Counted from the first letter of the stretch, positions 1 to 8,161 are shown. The stretch is DNA of 64,000 nucleotides from Herbaspirillum sp. DW155 (GCF_037076565.1 NZ_AP029028.1:2418001-2482000); one strand, 5' to 3'. Translations and numbers: made by a program. Notes: a model not told the origin generated them from the letters alone.

Positions 1-595
1 TGCGTCGCGCCCCCGGTACCGGATCGTCGGCCACGGCCTCGCCGGGCTGGTGCGGCGCCAGGGTCCAGTAGCACATCTTGCCGATTTCGATGCCGATGTC
101 GGTCACCAGGCCGGTGACGTGGGTGGTACGGATCTCCGAGCGCGAAATCTTGCTGATCATGGCATTCTGCAAGCCCATCACGAAGCACAGCAAGGCCACC
201 GTGACCGGGACGAACAGCAGGCGGTGATTCTCCAGATTGCTGCCGAGGATGCCAAAACACAGCAACAGCATCGCCTCCAGCATCAGCGGCATGGCGTATT
301 CGCTCTGCAAGCCGCGCCGCCGGGCCCAGTTGATCATCACCGCCGAACACGCCGCCCCCAGCAGGAAAGACAGCAAGGCACTGGCCCCGGCCACCAGCAG
401 CAGGGTTTCCCCCAGGACCAGGTTGTCGGCCAGCGAAGAGACGATGCCCGACATGTGCGAGGTGTACTGGCCCACGGCCAGGAAACCGCCGGCATTGACG
501 GCGCCGGCGATGAAGGCCAGCGAGCGCCCCAGGTGGCGGTTGGAAAGATCGGTGCGCGCCGGACTGGTGAGGCGGCGCAGGTAATTGATGGGCAT
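1..595 (-). CDS. DUF1275 (YoaK-like) membrane protein, 3' end outside window
   Basis: Reading the minus strand from an ATG at 595-593 gives an open frame to the window edge with no stop, so the gene is partial. The protein starts MPINYLRRLTSPARTDLSNR and then shows hydrophobic stretches with the pattern seen in the YoaK/DUF1275 family: AFIAGAVNAGGFLAVGQYTS, HMSGIVSSLADNL and, further on, GLQNAMISKISRSEIRTTHV followed by TGLVTDIGIEIGK. About 198 residues are visible, near the usual 220-250. DUF1275 proteins are integral membrane proteins with no firmly established function. The family call is from recognised motifs; transport activity would be speculation. It is divergent from the small gene at 885. 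Confidence 0.8.
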   Translation of the reverse strand, partial: MPINYLRRLTSPARTDLSNRHLGRSLAFIAGAVNAGGFLAVGQYTSHMSGIVSSLADNLVLGETLLLVAGASALLSFLLGAACSAVMINWARRRGLQSEYAMPLMLEAMLLLCFGILGSNLENHRLLFVPVTVALLCFVMGLQNAMISKISRSEIRTTHVTGLVTDIGIEIGKMCYWTLAPHQPGEAVADDPVPGARR

Positions 596-797
596 GACGG
601 GTCCAGACGAAGTAGCAACGACACCAGGCGGCAGCATCCCCGCGTCGCCATTGCTTCGCCTGCTACGTCGGACAGACTCATCTTCCTTGCTTCCTACGCA
701 GATCGGCGGTGGCTTCTTGCTGCCTTTACCTTCAGTGTTTCTTATGCTGACAAGAATACTTCTTCCTGGCCCGGCGCGGGGAAGGATGCAGCAATGC

Positions 798-811
798 CTG
801 ACGTGCGTCAG
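798..811. promoter_or_regulatory. Perfect 14-bp palindrome CTGACGTGCGTCAG in the 596-884 gap
   Basis: The 289-base gap between the DUF1275 gene (minus) and the gene at 885 (plus) contains this perfect palindrome (CTGACG-TG-CGTCAG), about 75 bases upstream of the 885 start. Its form suits a dimeric regulator, but no regulator family could be matched by eye. Nothing else in the gap is clearly functional. Confidence 0.3.
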
Positions 812-884
812 TGGCGCAGGTGTTGGCGGCATTCCCCGGCGTGGCCCCCGATCTTGATACAGGAGCACACTACAGGAGCACACC

Positions 885-1133
885 ATGAGCATTCCCATCG
901 ACATTCCCGGCGGCGAGAAACTGGGCGAACTGAGCGGTCCTGGGGGCGGGCCGGTCATGCAGCCCGGCGTGCAGCAATCCGAAGAAGGCGGTTTTCGCGG
1001 GATCGTACTCATCGGCGCCTCCCCGCAGGCGCCGCACGAGCCGGTCTCCACGCACGTCTGCGCATTGCTGCGTCCGACCAGCGAACTGGCCTACGCCGAT
1101 GCCCTGGCCTATATTGCCGGACGGCGCAACTGA
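885..1133 (+). CDS. Small protein of unknown function (82 aa)
   Basis: An ATG at 885 follows a good ribosome-binding site (AGGAG). The site is duplicated: the 12-mer ACAGGAGCACAC occurs at 859-870 and again at 872-883. The protein has a Gly/Pro-rich N-terminal half (PGGEKLGELSGPGGGPV) and a more ordinary C-terminal half ending AYADALAYIAGRRN. No signal peptide, membrane span or known domain is visible. It is kept as a gene because of the strong RBS and its isolated position; I do not recognise a family. Confidence 0.5.
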   Translation: MSIPIDIPGGEKLGELSGPGGGPVMQPGVQQSEEGGFRGIVLIGASPQAPHEPVSTHVCALLRPTSELAYADALAYIAGRRN

Positions 1134-1165
1134 ACCATTGTTCATACAGATCGACCAACAAGGAT

Positions 1166-1194
1166 AAAAAAATGGCCGCCTGGGGGAGGCGGCC
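1166..1194 (-). terminator. Intrinsic terminator, minus strand
   Basis: Stem GGCCGCCT (1174-1181) / AGGCGGCC (1187-1194) with a 5-base loop. An A-run at 1166-1172 becomes a U-run on the minus-strand transcript. No minus-strand gene ends just upstream; the CBS gene already has its own terminator at 1387-1413. It may end a short RNA made from 1195-1386, or it may serve as a backup. The plus-strand side has no T-run. Confidence 0.6.
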
Positions 1195-1386
1195 TGAGGG
1201 GGAGGGATATATAAGACGCCGAGGATCGGGGGAATCTTCGGAGAATTTCTGCTTATGAAAACGACTCGTGGGGATAAACCGATGGGGGATGGACTGTATT
1301 CATGACGCGACGGAGGGGGACGTTCGTGTCGGAATGTGGAGTCCTCGGTTTCGAGTTCGTTGAGATGCATAGTAGCGATGCGCTGC

Positions 1387-1413
1387 AAAAAGAAAAATCG
1401 GACATTGCCCGAT
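1387..1413 (-). terminator. Intrinsic terminator of the CBS-domain gene
   Basis: On the minus strand, stem ATCGG(G) / CCGAT (1397-1413) is followed by TTTTTCTTTTT (1396-1387 read on the minus strand). It lies about 53 bases after the stop of the CBS gene. The rest of the 332-base gap 1134-1465 has no supported gene. Confidence 0.65.
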
Positions 1414-1465
1414 TAACTCGTAGGAAAACGCCTACAAGCTACCTCGCCGCACTCAGCGCAAACCC

Positions 1466-1963
1466 TCACTTGCGTACCTCCGGCAATTCGTAGTCGCCAG
1501 ATGGCGACACCCCCTCGCTGCGGCGCACCGGTGCGGCCGGCAGGGAAATCTCTGCCAGCGCGCCGCCCACGCCACGGTTCTGGGTCTTGGCGGCCACGTC
1601 GCCCAGGCTCACCATGCCGACCAGGTTCTTCTGGCGGTCCATCACGGGCAGGCGGCGGATCTGGCGCTGCACCATGTCGTCCAGCACGTCATCGACCGGT
1701 TCGTCTTCATAGCACCACAGTACGTCGTGGCTCATCACCTCGGTCAGCGGCAGGCTTTCCGAGAGGCGATTGCGGGCCACCGCGCGCAATACGATGTCGC
1801 GGTCGGTGACCAGCCCGACCAGGTTGTGCTGGGCATCGCAGACGGGCAGCGCACCCACGTCCAGCGCCTCCATGGCCTGGGCGGCGCGGATGACGGAATC
1901 ATCCGGACTCAGCGTGTGGGCGCCGCGCGTCATGACGTCGGCAATGGTTCGGGTAGCGTGCAT
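1466..1963 (-). CDS. CBS-domain protein (165 aa)
   Basis: The start is set at ATG 1963-1961 because GGAGG lies 6 bases upstream; a longer upstream frame has no RBS and reads unlike protein. Two CBS domains fill most of the chain: residues about 8-60 (VMTRGAHTLSPDDSVIRAAQ, then VGALPV and GLVTDRDIVLRAV) and about 73-125 (VMSHDVLWCYEDEPVDDVLD, then IRRLPVMDR and LVGMVSLGDVA). CBS pairs bind adenine nucleotides and act as energy or redox sensors; stand-alone versions like this often go with stress responses. The 40-residue C-terminal tail is not conserved-looking. Cytoplasmic. The partner is unknown. Confidence 0.88.
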   Translation of the reverse strand: MHATRTIADVMTRGAHTLSPDDSVIRAAQAMEALDVGALPVCDAQHNLVGLVTDRDIVLRAVARNRLSESLPLTEVMSHDVLWCYEDEPVDDVLDDMVQRQIRRLPVMDRQKNLVGMVSLGDVAAKTQNRGVGGALAEISLPAAPVRRSEGVSPSGDYELPEVRK

Positions 1964-2242
1964 GTTGACCTCCTGATTGGATGGGATGGATTTCTGCTGC
2001 CCCTCCAGACTAGGCAAGGGCCGCCCATGCCGCAATGCCGCATGCGCTTTTTGTCGGGTCGGCAGATTCGCGCAGGGGCGTGCGAATGCGCCGACCTGGC
2101 GCGGCCGTGAAGCCAGGGCAAGCGAACCGGGCAAACTTCCTACAACGCCTCGCGGCGCCGGCCGACTGTGGCCGCCGTCCCGCCTGGTCCACCATCGGCA
2201 CTCCATCTGCTTGCGGGGCTCGTGCAGCTCCGGTTGACCATC

Positions 2243-2515
2243 ATGTCCGATCACCTCACCGACCTCATCGGCTGGGCCGCTACGCTCATCCTTCTGCTCA
2301 CCATTTCCTCCCAGGTTTATGAACAATGGCGCAGCCGCTCCACGCAGGGCGTATCGCACTGGCTCTTCGCCGGGCAACTGGCGGCGTCGACCGGCTTCGT
2401 GATCTATAGCGTGCTGCAGGGGGATTGGGTGTTCGTGGTGTCCAACGTGTTCCTGCTGTTCACCGCGCTACTGGGCCAGGTGCTGTACCTGCGCAATCGC
2501 CGCCGTCAGCAGTAG
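2243..2515 (+). CDS. SemiSWEET/PQ-loop small membrane protein (90 aa)
   Basis: Three hydrophobic segments are visible, about residues 6-24, 37-56 and 62-82, with the PQ-loop/MtN3-like pattern: an early LIGWAATLILLLTISSQVYE, then STQGVSHWLFAGQ, then VSNVFLLFTALLGQVLYLRN. Proteins of this length and topology dimerise to form small sugar transporters (SemiSWEETs), although many bacterial members have unknown substrates. The start MSDHLTD is chosen because it puts the first helix near the N-terminus; the RBS is weak and a start further upstream cannot be excluded. Divergent from the CBS gene across a 279-base gap. Confidence 0.75.
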   Translation: MSDHLTDLIGWAATLILLLTISSQVYEQWRSRSTQGVSHWLFAGQLAASTGFVIYSVLQGDWVFVVSNVFLLFTALLGQVLYLRNRRRQQ

Positions 2516-2648
2516 CCGCTCATCGATTCTTACAGCGGTCATTGGCGCTGTCTGATTCATGTGCGCGGTCTTGGTGGTTAGAGTGAAAGCATCCTGACCC
2601 CAGCAGGTCAGCACTAGACCCATCATCCCCAAGTCAAAGGAGTCCACC

Positions 2649-3218
2649 ATGCATCTCATCCCGACCATCCCCTCCCGCCTGCCATCCTGTAACGGTCGCC
2701 GCCTCATCGGCGCCAGCGTGCTGATGCTGGCCGGTGCCGCGCTGTCCTTGAATGCAGCGGCCGAGTCGGTCAGCAGCAAGGACAAGAGCTTCATGACCAA
2801 GGCCGCCGAAGCCGGCCACACCGAGATCCAAGCCAGCAAGATCGCCCTGGAAAAGAGCAGCAACCAGGCCATCAAGGATTACGCCCAGAAGATGATCGAC
2901 CAGCACACCACGGTCGATGAGCAGCTCAAGCAACTCGCTTCCAGCAAGGATGTCACGCTGCCGACCGAACCCAGCATGGCCCAGCGCGCCAAGATCGCCA
3001 TTCTCGACAAGCTCTCCGGCAATACCTTCGACAAGCGCTATGCCAGCATGATCGGCGTGTCGGCCCACGAGGATGCGGTCAAGCTGTTCCAGAAGGGTTC
3101 CACTGAAGCGCAAGATCCCGATGTGAAGAGCTTCGCCACCAAGACCCTGCCGGGCCTGAAGGAACACCTGCAGATGGGCCGCGAGTTGAAGCAGAGCATG
3201 GACGCCGGCAAGAAATAA
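2649..3218 (+). CDS. DUF4142 exported protein (189 aa)
   Basis: AAAGGAG lies 7 bases before the ATG. The N-terminus is a Sec signal peptide (GRRLIGASVLMLAGAALSLNAAAE, cleavage likely near AAA-ES), so the product is periplasmic. The mature part is all-helical and Lys/Gln-rich: DKSFMTKAAEAGHTEIQASK, then ALEKSSNQAIKDYAQKMIDQH. This is the DUF4142 pattern, a ferritin-like four-helix fold. DUF4142 genes often sit among stress genes, as here, but no enzymatic role is established. Confidence 0.85.
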   Translation: MHLIPTIPSRLPSCNGRRLIGASVLMLAGAALSLNAAAESVSSKDKSFMTKAAEAGHTEIQASKIALEKSSNQAIKDYAQKMIDQHTTVDEQLKQLASSKDVTLPTEPSMAQRAKIAILDKLSGNTFDKRYASMIGVSAHEDAVKLFQKGSTEAQDPDVKSFATKTLPGLKEHLQMGRELKQSMDAGKK

Positions 3219-3375
3219 GAAAACGCCCGTCTTACCGTGGAGCACGGCGGCCCGCCACCGAAAAGAGTCCGTCAAAAGAGACCTTCTCTTGTGCCAGCGA
3301 TGGACTATGCTGAAGGCAGCCTTGCTCCCCGTTCCCCGTGCCGTCCCTACAGCCTGTGCGCCCAGGAGACTTGCC

Positions 3376-3624
3376 ATGAAACACTTCGCCAAATCCGTCG
3401 AACAGCAGCAAGCCGGTCACTTCATGCCCCGCGTGACCAAGCTGGACAAGCATAAATACGTCGCCTACCTCGATACCCGCATCGATGCGCTCTGGCATAT
3501 GGATCTGGACGACCTCGGCGCGCAACCGGTGCGCATCTGCAAGAAGCGCAAGGAAGCCGAGAAGGCTGCGCTGGCCTTGCTGGCGCAGGCCATGCGCAAG
3601 CATGAGATGGCGCAGAGGGAATAG
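3376..3624 (+). CDS. Small basic protein of unknown function (82 aa)
   Basis: The ATG at 3376 has AGGAG 8 bases upstream, so it is preferred to a longer frame from 3289. The sequence begins MKHFAKSVEQQQAGHFMPRV, with a helical Lys/Glu/Ala-rich C-terminus (KKRKEAEKAALALLAQAMRK). No signal peptide, membrane span or known domain. A good terminator follows at 3647. I do not recognise a family. Confidence 0.6.
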   Translation: MKHFAKSVEQQQAGHFMPRVTKLDKHKYVAYLDTRIDALWHMDLDDLGAQPVRICKKRKEAEKAALALLAQAMRKHEMAQRE

Positions 3625-3646
3625 CTCTCCCAAGCCGCTTACTTCC

Positions 3647-3683
3647 ATGCCGTCCGGATCATTCCGGGCGGCATTCTTGTTTT
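3647..3683 (+). terminator. Intrinsic terminator after the 3376 gene
   Basis: A 12-bp stem (one G-U pair) ATGCCGTCCGGA / TCCGGGCGGCAT with loop TCAT at 3647-3674, followed by TTCTTGTTTT. It lies 22 bases after the stop. Confidence 0.75.
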
Positions 3684-3739
3684 CAGGTTGAATCGTTCAT
3701 ACCCCAAAGCCGGTTTCTTGAGAACCCGGCTTCCAGCCC

Positions 3740-3766
3740 AAAAAAATCGCGGGGTCAGCCCGCGAT
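3740..3766 (-). terminator. Terminator of the PfpI-like gene, possibly bidirectional
   Basis: Perfect 8-bp stem ATCGCGGG / CCCGCGAT (3746-3753 / 3759-3766) with loop GTCAG. An A-run at 3739-3746 gives a U-run on the minus strand, and TTCTTCATTTT follows on the plus strand. It sits in the convergent gap between the 3376 gene and the 3802 gene. Confidence 0.7.
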
Positions 3767-3801
3767 TCTTCATTTTCCTTCATATCGGCCTGTAAGCACC
3801 C

Positions 3802-4518
3802 TCAGCCGTCGCTTTGCGCCGATTCGCCGTGGGCAACCGCAAAGGCTTCGTTCTCATGGCTGGGCGGGGCTGCCGGGGCGCTGCCTTTCTCGGACAGATG
3901 GGGCTTGCCTGCGGAACCGGTGGCGGCTTCGTCGCCTGCCACGCCGGCGGCCGGTTGCTGAGCTTGTTCCCGGCGCTGCTGTTCATCCAGCAGCTTCATG
4001 AATTCATTGTTGAAGGCCGGAATATCGGTGGGTTTGCGCGAGGAGACGAAGTTTTCGTCCCGCACCACTTCCTGATCCACCCACTGGCTGCCCGCATTCT
4101 TGAAATCATCCTGCAGGCTGGGCCAGCTGGTGACGGTGCGGCCCTTGGCGATGCCAGCCGAGATCAGGAGCCAGCCGCCGTGGCAGATGGAGGCGATGGG
4201 CTTCTCGGCATCGTTGGCGGCGCGCACGAAATTGCGTGCCTCGGGCAGCAGGCGCATGGCGTCGCCATTGACCACGCCACCGGGCAGCAGCACGGCTGAA
4301 TAGTCGGCCGGGTTGGCCGCATCGAGGCTGCCATCGACGCTGACCACCTCGCCCTTGTCGACGTGCTTGAAACCCTGCACGCTGTCGCTCTTGTCGGAAA
4401 GGATGTGAACGGTCGCACCCGCGGCCTCCAGCGCCTTCTTCGGTTCCAGCAGCTCGGCCTGCTCGAAGCCGTCGGTCACCAGGACGGCGACCTTCAGTTG
4501 GTTGTAGCGATTGCTCAT
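3802..4518 (-). CDS. DJ-1/PfpI family protein with C-terminal tail (238 aa)
   Basis: Start ATG 4518-4516 has GGGAGAAG just upstream. Residues about 8-185 form a DJ-1/PfpI domain: VAVLVTDGFEQAELLEP at the N-terminus with the conserved acidic site, PGGVVNGD, and the nucleophile elbow ASICHGG with Cys112-His113. Members act as deglycases, proteases or stress chaperones (for example YhbO-like proteins), so a role in protein or nucleotide damage repair is plausible. The last about 50 residues (Gln/Ala/Pro/Ser-rich) look disordered and are not part of the family. Cytoplasmic. Confidence 0.85.
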   Translation of the reverse strand: MSNRYNQLKVAVLVTDGFEQAELLEPKKALEAAGATVHILSDKSDSVQGFKHVDKGEVVSVDGSLDAANPADYSAVLLPGGVVNGDAMRLLPEARNFVRAANDAEKPIASICHGGWLLISAGIAKGRTVTSWPSLQDDFKNAGSQWVDQEVVRDENFVSSRKPTDIPAFNNEFMKLLDEQQRREQAQQPAAGVAGDEAATGSAGKPHLSEKGSAPAAPPSHENEAFAVAHGESAQSDG

Positions 4519-4530
4519 CTTGCTTCTCCC

Positions 4531-4568
4531 TTGAAAAAAGAAAAGGCGGCCGGCATGCACCGGCCGCC
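4531..4568 (-). terminator. Intrinsic terminator between the 4588 gene and the PfpI gene
   Basis: A 9-bp perfect stem GGCGGCCGG / CCGGCCGCC (4545-4553 / 4560-4568) with loop CATGCA. On the minus strand it is followed by TTTTCTTTTTTC. It ends the 4588-4806 transcript and directly precedes the RBS of the PfpI gene. Confidence 0.7.
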
Positions 4569-4587
4569 CGTGGGGGGCGGAAAGGAT

Positions 4588-4806
4588 TCAGCCAGCCTTG
4601 GGGGTGTTTTCCTTGACACGGTTGCTGTTCTGATGGTCGTTGCGCGCACGGTCCATCTCGGGCGCCTTTTCGATGCGCGTGATGTTGGAGGTGGCTACCG
4701 GATCACTGCCGGGGAAGCTCATTTCGTTGGCTTCATCCAACGCCACCTCGGAAGGGGTGTCGTATTGATTGGGACGATGGTCCTTGTCGGATTTGCTTGC
4801 GCTCAT
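4588..4806 (-). CDS. Small hydrophilic protein with SFPGSDP motif (72 aa)
   Basis: ATG 4806-4804 follows AGAAGGAGAAGAGC, a strong RBS. The chain is polar and likely disordered, starting MSASKSDKDHRPNQYDTP, with the segment DEANEMSFPGSDPVA. A motif of this form (acidic residues, then S/T-F-P-A/G-S-D-P) recurs in many short uncharacterised proteobacterial proteins, often in stress-gene neighbourhoods. No function is known and none is assigned. It has its own terminator at 4531-4568. Confidence 0.7.
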   Translation of the reverse strand: MSASKSDKDHRPNQYDTPSEVALDEANEMSFPGSDPVATSNITRIEKAPEMDRARNDHQNSNRVKENTPKAG

Positions 4807-4958
4807 GCTCTTCTCCTTCTGTTCTGATGGAATGGACTGGCATCGACAGGGCCTGATGCCGCCGTAGATGAAGCTTACTGCGCGGCCCGTGGGCCCCCTA
4901 TAAGCGGGAGGCGCAACCGTACGTAAGAATGCGCGAGGCAGATTTCCTCCGCCCGGAC

Positions 4959-5216
4959 TCAGGGCCAAGGCGCCGGCGTGACGTCCTGGAACTGCGTCTG
5001 CCGGGCGGGCGAATCCGGCACCGCATCGGGTTTGCGGCCCGGATGCAGCATGCTGCCGGTGATCAGTTCCAGCTCCCGTTCGGCGGCGATGAAGGCCGTG
5101 TCCTCCAGCGGCTGTTCGGCCACCGGCCAGTGTTCGATGGCCCAGCGCCGGTAATCGTCGAAACGGGCGCGTAGCTGGCGTGCGTATTCTTCTCGCTGTT
5201 GTTCGAGGGCTTGCAT
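4959..5216 (-). CDS. Small protein coupled to the PoxB-type oxidase gene (85 aa)
   Basis: ATG 5216-5214 lies 3 bases after the stop of the upstream oxidase gene, and its RBS GGAGGATG is inside the end of that gene, so translation is probably coupled. The N-terminal half is helical and charged (MQALEQQREEYARQLRARFD), followed by DYRRWAIEHWPVAEQPLED and a Pro-rich end. No known domain. The coupling suggests a job linked to the oxidase, but that is inference only. Confidence 0.65.
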   Translation of the reverse strand: MQALEQQREEYARQLRARFDDYRRWAIEHWPVAEQPLEDTAFIAAERELELITGSMLHPGRKPDAVPDSPARQTQFQDVTPAPWP

Positions 5217-5219
5217 GGC

Positions 5220-6914
5220 TCATCCTCCCTTCATGGCGATCAGGCTTTCCTTGACCTTGGCCAGACCGAACTTCCATATCTGTTCCATCTTGATGTGCGG
5301 CATCACGGGCAGCTCCGCCGGATCGATGAACACATCCAACACCGCCGGGCCGGGCGCGGCCAGCAATTGCTGCAGACTTTCCTGCAACTGGTCGGGCGTA
5401 CGGGCGCTGAAGCCCTGACCGCCACAGGCGCGGGCGAAGGCGGCGAAATCGGCATTGGGAAATTCGGAACCTTCGAAGGCGGGCATGCCGGTTTCTTCCA
5501 TTTCCAGATGCACCAGGCCCCATTCGCGGTTGTTGAAGACCACCACCTTCACCGGCAGCTTGTGCTCCACGCTGGTCATGAATTCACCCAGCAGCATGGT
5601 GAAGCCGCCATCGCCCACGGCCACGATCACCTGGCGCTCGCGGTTGAGCGCCTGAATCCCGTTGGCCTGGCCCAGCGAGGTGCCCACCGCCGCGTTGTTG
5701 AACGAGGCCAACAGGCGCTGATGCCCGCGCTGGCGGATCCAGTTGCCGCACCAGAGCGTGACCACGCCGGTATCGATGATGAAGCGTGCATCGTCGTCGG
5801 CCAGGTCGCTCAGGGCGCGGGCCACGCTTTGCGGCTTGATCTTCTTGTGATGGCGCTTGATGTCGGCGGCGCTGTCCAGCTTGGCATTCCATCGCTCGCG
5901 GTCGGCATTGGCCTGCTGCAAAAAGCTGCTGTCGGTCTTGCCCTCGACCTTTTCCAGCAAGGCCCGTACCGACGGCCCCACCGAGCCGGTGATGCCCAGC
6001 GTGACCGGGGCGCGGCGGCCCAGTACGAAACCACGTTCGTCGATCTGGATCACCTTGGACCTGGTGGGCAGGAATTCGGAATAGGGATAGTCCGATCCCA
6101 GCATCAGCATCACCTCGGCCGCATGCAGGGCATCGGTGCCGGGCGCGCCGCCGATCAGGCCGACCCCGCCGATCCAGTGCGGATGGTCATAGGCCGCCAG
6201 ATCCTTGCCCCGGAAGGTATGCATCACCGGGGCCTGCAGCTTGCTGGCCAGCGCCAGCACCTCATCGATGGCACCCCGGCAGCCATTGCCGGCGAAAATG
6301 GCGACCGAAGCGGCCGCATTGATCAGGTCGGCCGCCGCAGCGATGTCAGCCGCTGGCGGTGCCAGCTCGGTGCGCTCGCGCAGCGTGTGAATGCTGGGCA
6401 CGGTGCCGCTGACCTTGGCGCCGATGATATCTGCAGGAATGTTCAGGTGCGCCACGCCCCGTTGCGCGTAGGCCTGGGCAATGGCCTGGTGGAACACAGC
6501 CGGCGCCTGTTCCGGGCTGGTGATGATCTGGCTGTAGGCGGCGACGTCGCGGAACAGCAGGTCAGGTGAATTTTCCTGCAAATAATCGGTACCGCGCCGC
6601 GCGGCCGGCACGCCGCCGGAGATGGCCAGTACCGGGGCGTGGTCCTTGCGGGCTTCATAGAGGCCGGCGACAAGGTGGTTGGCGCCTGGTCCGGTGGTGC
6701 CACAGCATACCGCCAGACGGCCGGTCAGCTTGGCTTGTCCGGCGGCGGCCAGGGCCGCGCCTTCTTCGTGGCGTACGCCTATCCATTCGATGCGCTTGTC
6801 GCGGCGCAGGGCGTCGGTCAGGGGATTCAAGGCATCACCGACCACGCCGAAGATCTGGCGTACGCCGATCTCGTAGAGGGTGTCGATGAGGATGTCTGCA
6901 ACGGTGGCGGGCAT
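5220..6914 (-). CDS. poxB: Thiamine-diphosphate pyruvate oxidase / pyruvate dehydrogenase (quinone), PoxB-like (564 aa)
   Basis: Full-length ThDP enzyme. The N-terminal PYR domain has the catalytic Glu at about residue 50 (GVRHEEGAALAAAGQAKLTG). A central FAD/nucleotide domain covers about 190-330 (AIFAGNGCRGAIDEV). The C-terminal PP domain has the ThDP/Mg motif GDGGFTMLLGEFMTSVEHK with ..VVVFNN. The tail (MPHIKMEQIWKFGLAKVKES) resembles the PoxB membrane-associating end. It would oxidise pyruvate to acetate and CO2, passing electrons to quinone at the inner membrane, a stationary-phase route. GGAG lies 7 bases before the ATG. It forms an operon with the small gene at 4959. Acetolactate synthase is less likely given the tail and the absence of a small subunit. 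Confidence 0.85.
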   Translation of the reverse strand: MPATVADILIDTLYEIGVRQIFGVVGDALNPLTDALRRDKRIEWIGVRHEEGAALAAAGQAKLTGRLAVCCGTTGPGANHLVAGLYEARKDHAPVLAISGGVPAARRGTDYLQENSPDLLFRDVAAYSQIITSPEQAPAVFHQAIAQAYAQRGVAHLNIPADIIGAKVSGTVPSIHTLRERTELAPPAADIAAAADLINAAASVAIFAGNGCRGAIDEVLALASKLQAPVMHTFRGKDLAAYDHPHWIGGVGLIGGAPGTDALHAAEVMLMLGSDYPYSEFLPTRSKVIQIDERGFVLGRRAPVTLGITGSVGPSVRALLEKVEGKTDSSFLQQANADRERWNAKLDSAADIKRHHKKIKPQSVARALSDLADDDARFIIDTGVVTLWCGNWIRQRGHQRLLASFNNAAVGTSLGQANGIQALNRERQVIVAVGDGGFTMLLGEFMTSVEHKLPVKVVVFNNREWGLVHLEMEETGMPAFEGSEFPNADFAAFARACGGQGFSARTPDQLQESLQQLLAAPGPAVLDVFIDPAELPVMPHIKMEQIWKFGLAKVKESLIAMKGG

Positions 6915-7132
6915 GGCGGCTCCAGAGTGGGGAGGGGATCGCTCAAGAGTAAGACGCGCTGCGCCCTGCCTGTATCGGTGAGTGCGGTAAATCCATGTAG
7001 GAGAAGGCCCGTGCTGCGGCTGTGCCGCAGGCGCATTCCTACGCGGGCTTCATTGCCCCTCCGACTGCGCCGCGCGTCGGGCGATTTGATAATTGGCCCA
7101 ATTGGCCCATCAGCAAACTTGCGGAGGAAGCG

Positions 7133-8161
7133 ATGCGACGCGCACTGTGGAAAGGGGCGATCAGCTTCGGGCTGATCAATATCCCGGTCGAACTCTATAC
7201 AGCCGAAAAACACGATGAGCTGGACTTCACCCTGCTGGACAAGCGCGACCTGTCCCCGGTGGGCTACAAGCGCTACAACAAGGCTTCCGGGCGCGAAGTG
7301 CCGTGGGAGAACATCATCAAGGGCTATCAGTACGAGGACGGCAAGTTTGTTCTCATGTCCGATGAAGACCTGCGCCAGGCCAACGTGGAGGCCACCCAGA
7401 GCATCGACATCCAGAGCTTCGTGGAGCGCGGGCAGGTGCCCATCCTCTACTACGAGCAACCGTATTTCCTGGCACCGGCCAAGGGTGGTGACAAGGCATA
7501 CACCCTGCTGCGCGAGACCCTGCTGGCCAGCGACAAGATGGCCATCGCCCAGATCGTCATCCGCACGCGCCAGCATCTGGCCGCGCTGATTCCCCAGGGC
7601 GACATGCTGCAACTGATCACCTTGCGCTACCCCAGCGAATTGCGCACGCCGGATGACTTGCCGGTGCCTTCGCGCAAGTCGAAGAAGTCTGCCGTGACCA
7701 GACAGGAAGTGGAGATGGCGCGCGCCCTGGTGGACCATATGTCCTCCGATTGGGAGCCTGAGCAATTTCACGATACCTACCGCGATGACGTGCTCGCCCT
7801 GATCCAGAAAAAGATCAAGAGCCGCCAGACCCACGAAGTGGCCGAGCCGGATGAGGCCGCCGCGCCTGCCAGCAGCGGCGCCAACGTGGTGGACTTGATG
7901 GCGCTGCTCAAAAGCAGCCTGGAAGGGCGCGGCAAATCCAGACCCTCAGCGCCGGAAAAAGCCGAGGACGGCGGCGCCAAGGTCCACAGGATCAGTGAGC
8001 GCAAGCCCGCCGCCAAGCGCAACAGCGGCAGCAGCGGCAGCAAGGCAGCCGCCAGGTCGACGGCCACGGGTAAAACCTCGTCCCGCAGCAAGGCCGCCAC
8101 CGGCAAGAGCAGCGCACGTAGCAGCTCCGCCCGTGCCGGCAGCAGGAGGGCACAGGCATGA
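7133..8161 (+). CDS. ku: Ku protein of bacterial non-homologous end joining (342 aa)
   Basis: Start MRRALWKGAISFGLINIPVE at 7133, with GGAGGAAG just upstream, is preferred to a longer frame from 7022 that crosses the intergenic region. Residues about 1-260 are the Ku core (PVGYKRYNKASGREVPWENI, then YYEQPYFLAP). The C-terminal about 80 residues are Lys/Ser/Ala-rich with repeated K-S-S-A-R-like units, as in the basic tails that help DNA threading. Ku binds double-strand ends as a homodimer and recruits LigD, which follows with a 4-base ATGA overlap. Divergent from the PoxB-like gene. Confidence 0.96.
   Translation: MRRALWKGAISFGLINIPVELYTAEKHDELDFTLLDKRDLSPVGYKRYNKASGREVPWENIIKGYQYEDGKFVLMSDEDLRQANVEATQSIDIQSFVERGQVPILYYEQPYFLAPAKGGDKAYTLLRETLLASDKMAIAQIVIRTRQHLAALIPQGDMLQLITLRYPSELRTPDDLPVPSRKSKKSAVTRQEVEMARALVDHMSSDWEPEQFHDTYRDDVLALIQKKIKSRQTHEVAEPDEAAAPASSGANVVDLMALLKSSLEGRGKSRPSAPEKAEDGGAKVHRISERKPAAKRNSGSSGSKAAARSTATGKTSSRSKAATGKSSARSSSARAGSRRAQA

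Noticed and set aside
870-1388. 172-codon minus-strand frame
   Set aside because: It runs across the small gene at 885 and across a terminator hairpin; Pro/Arg-rich translation, no RBS.
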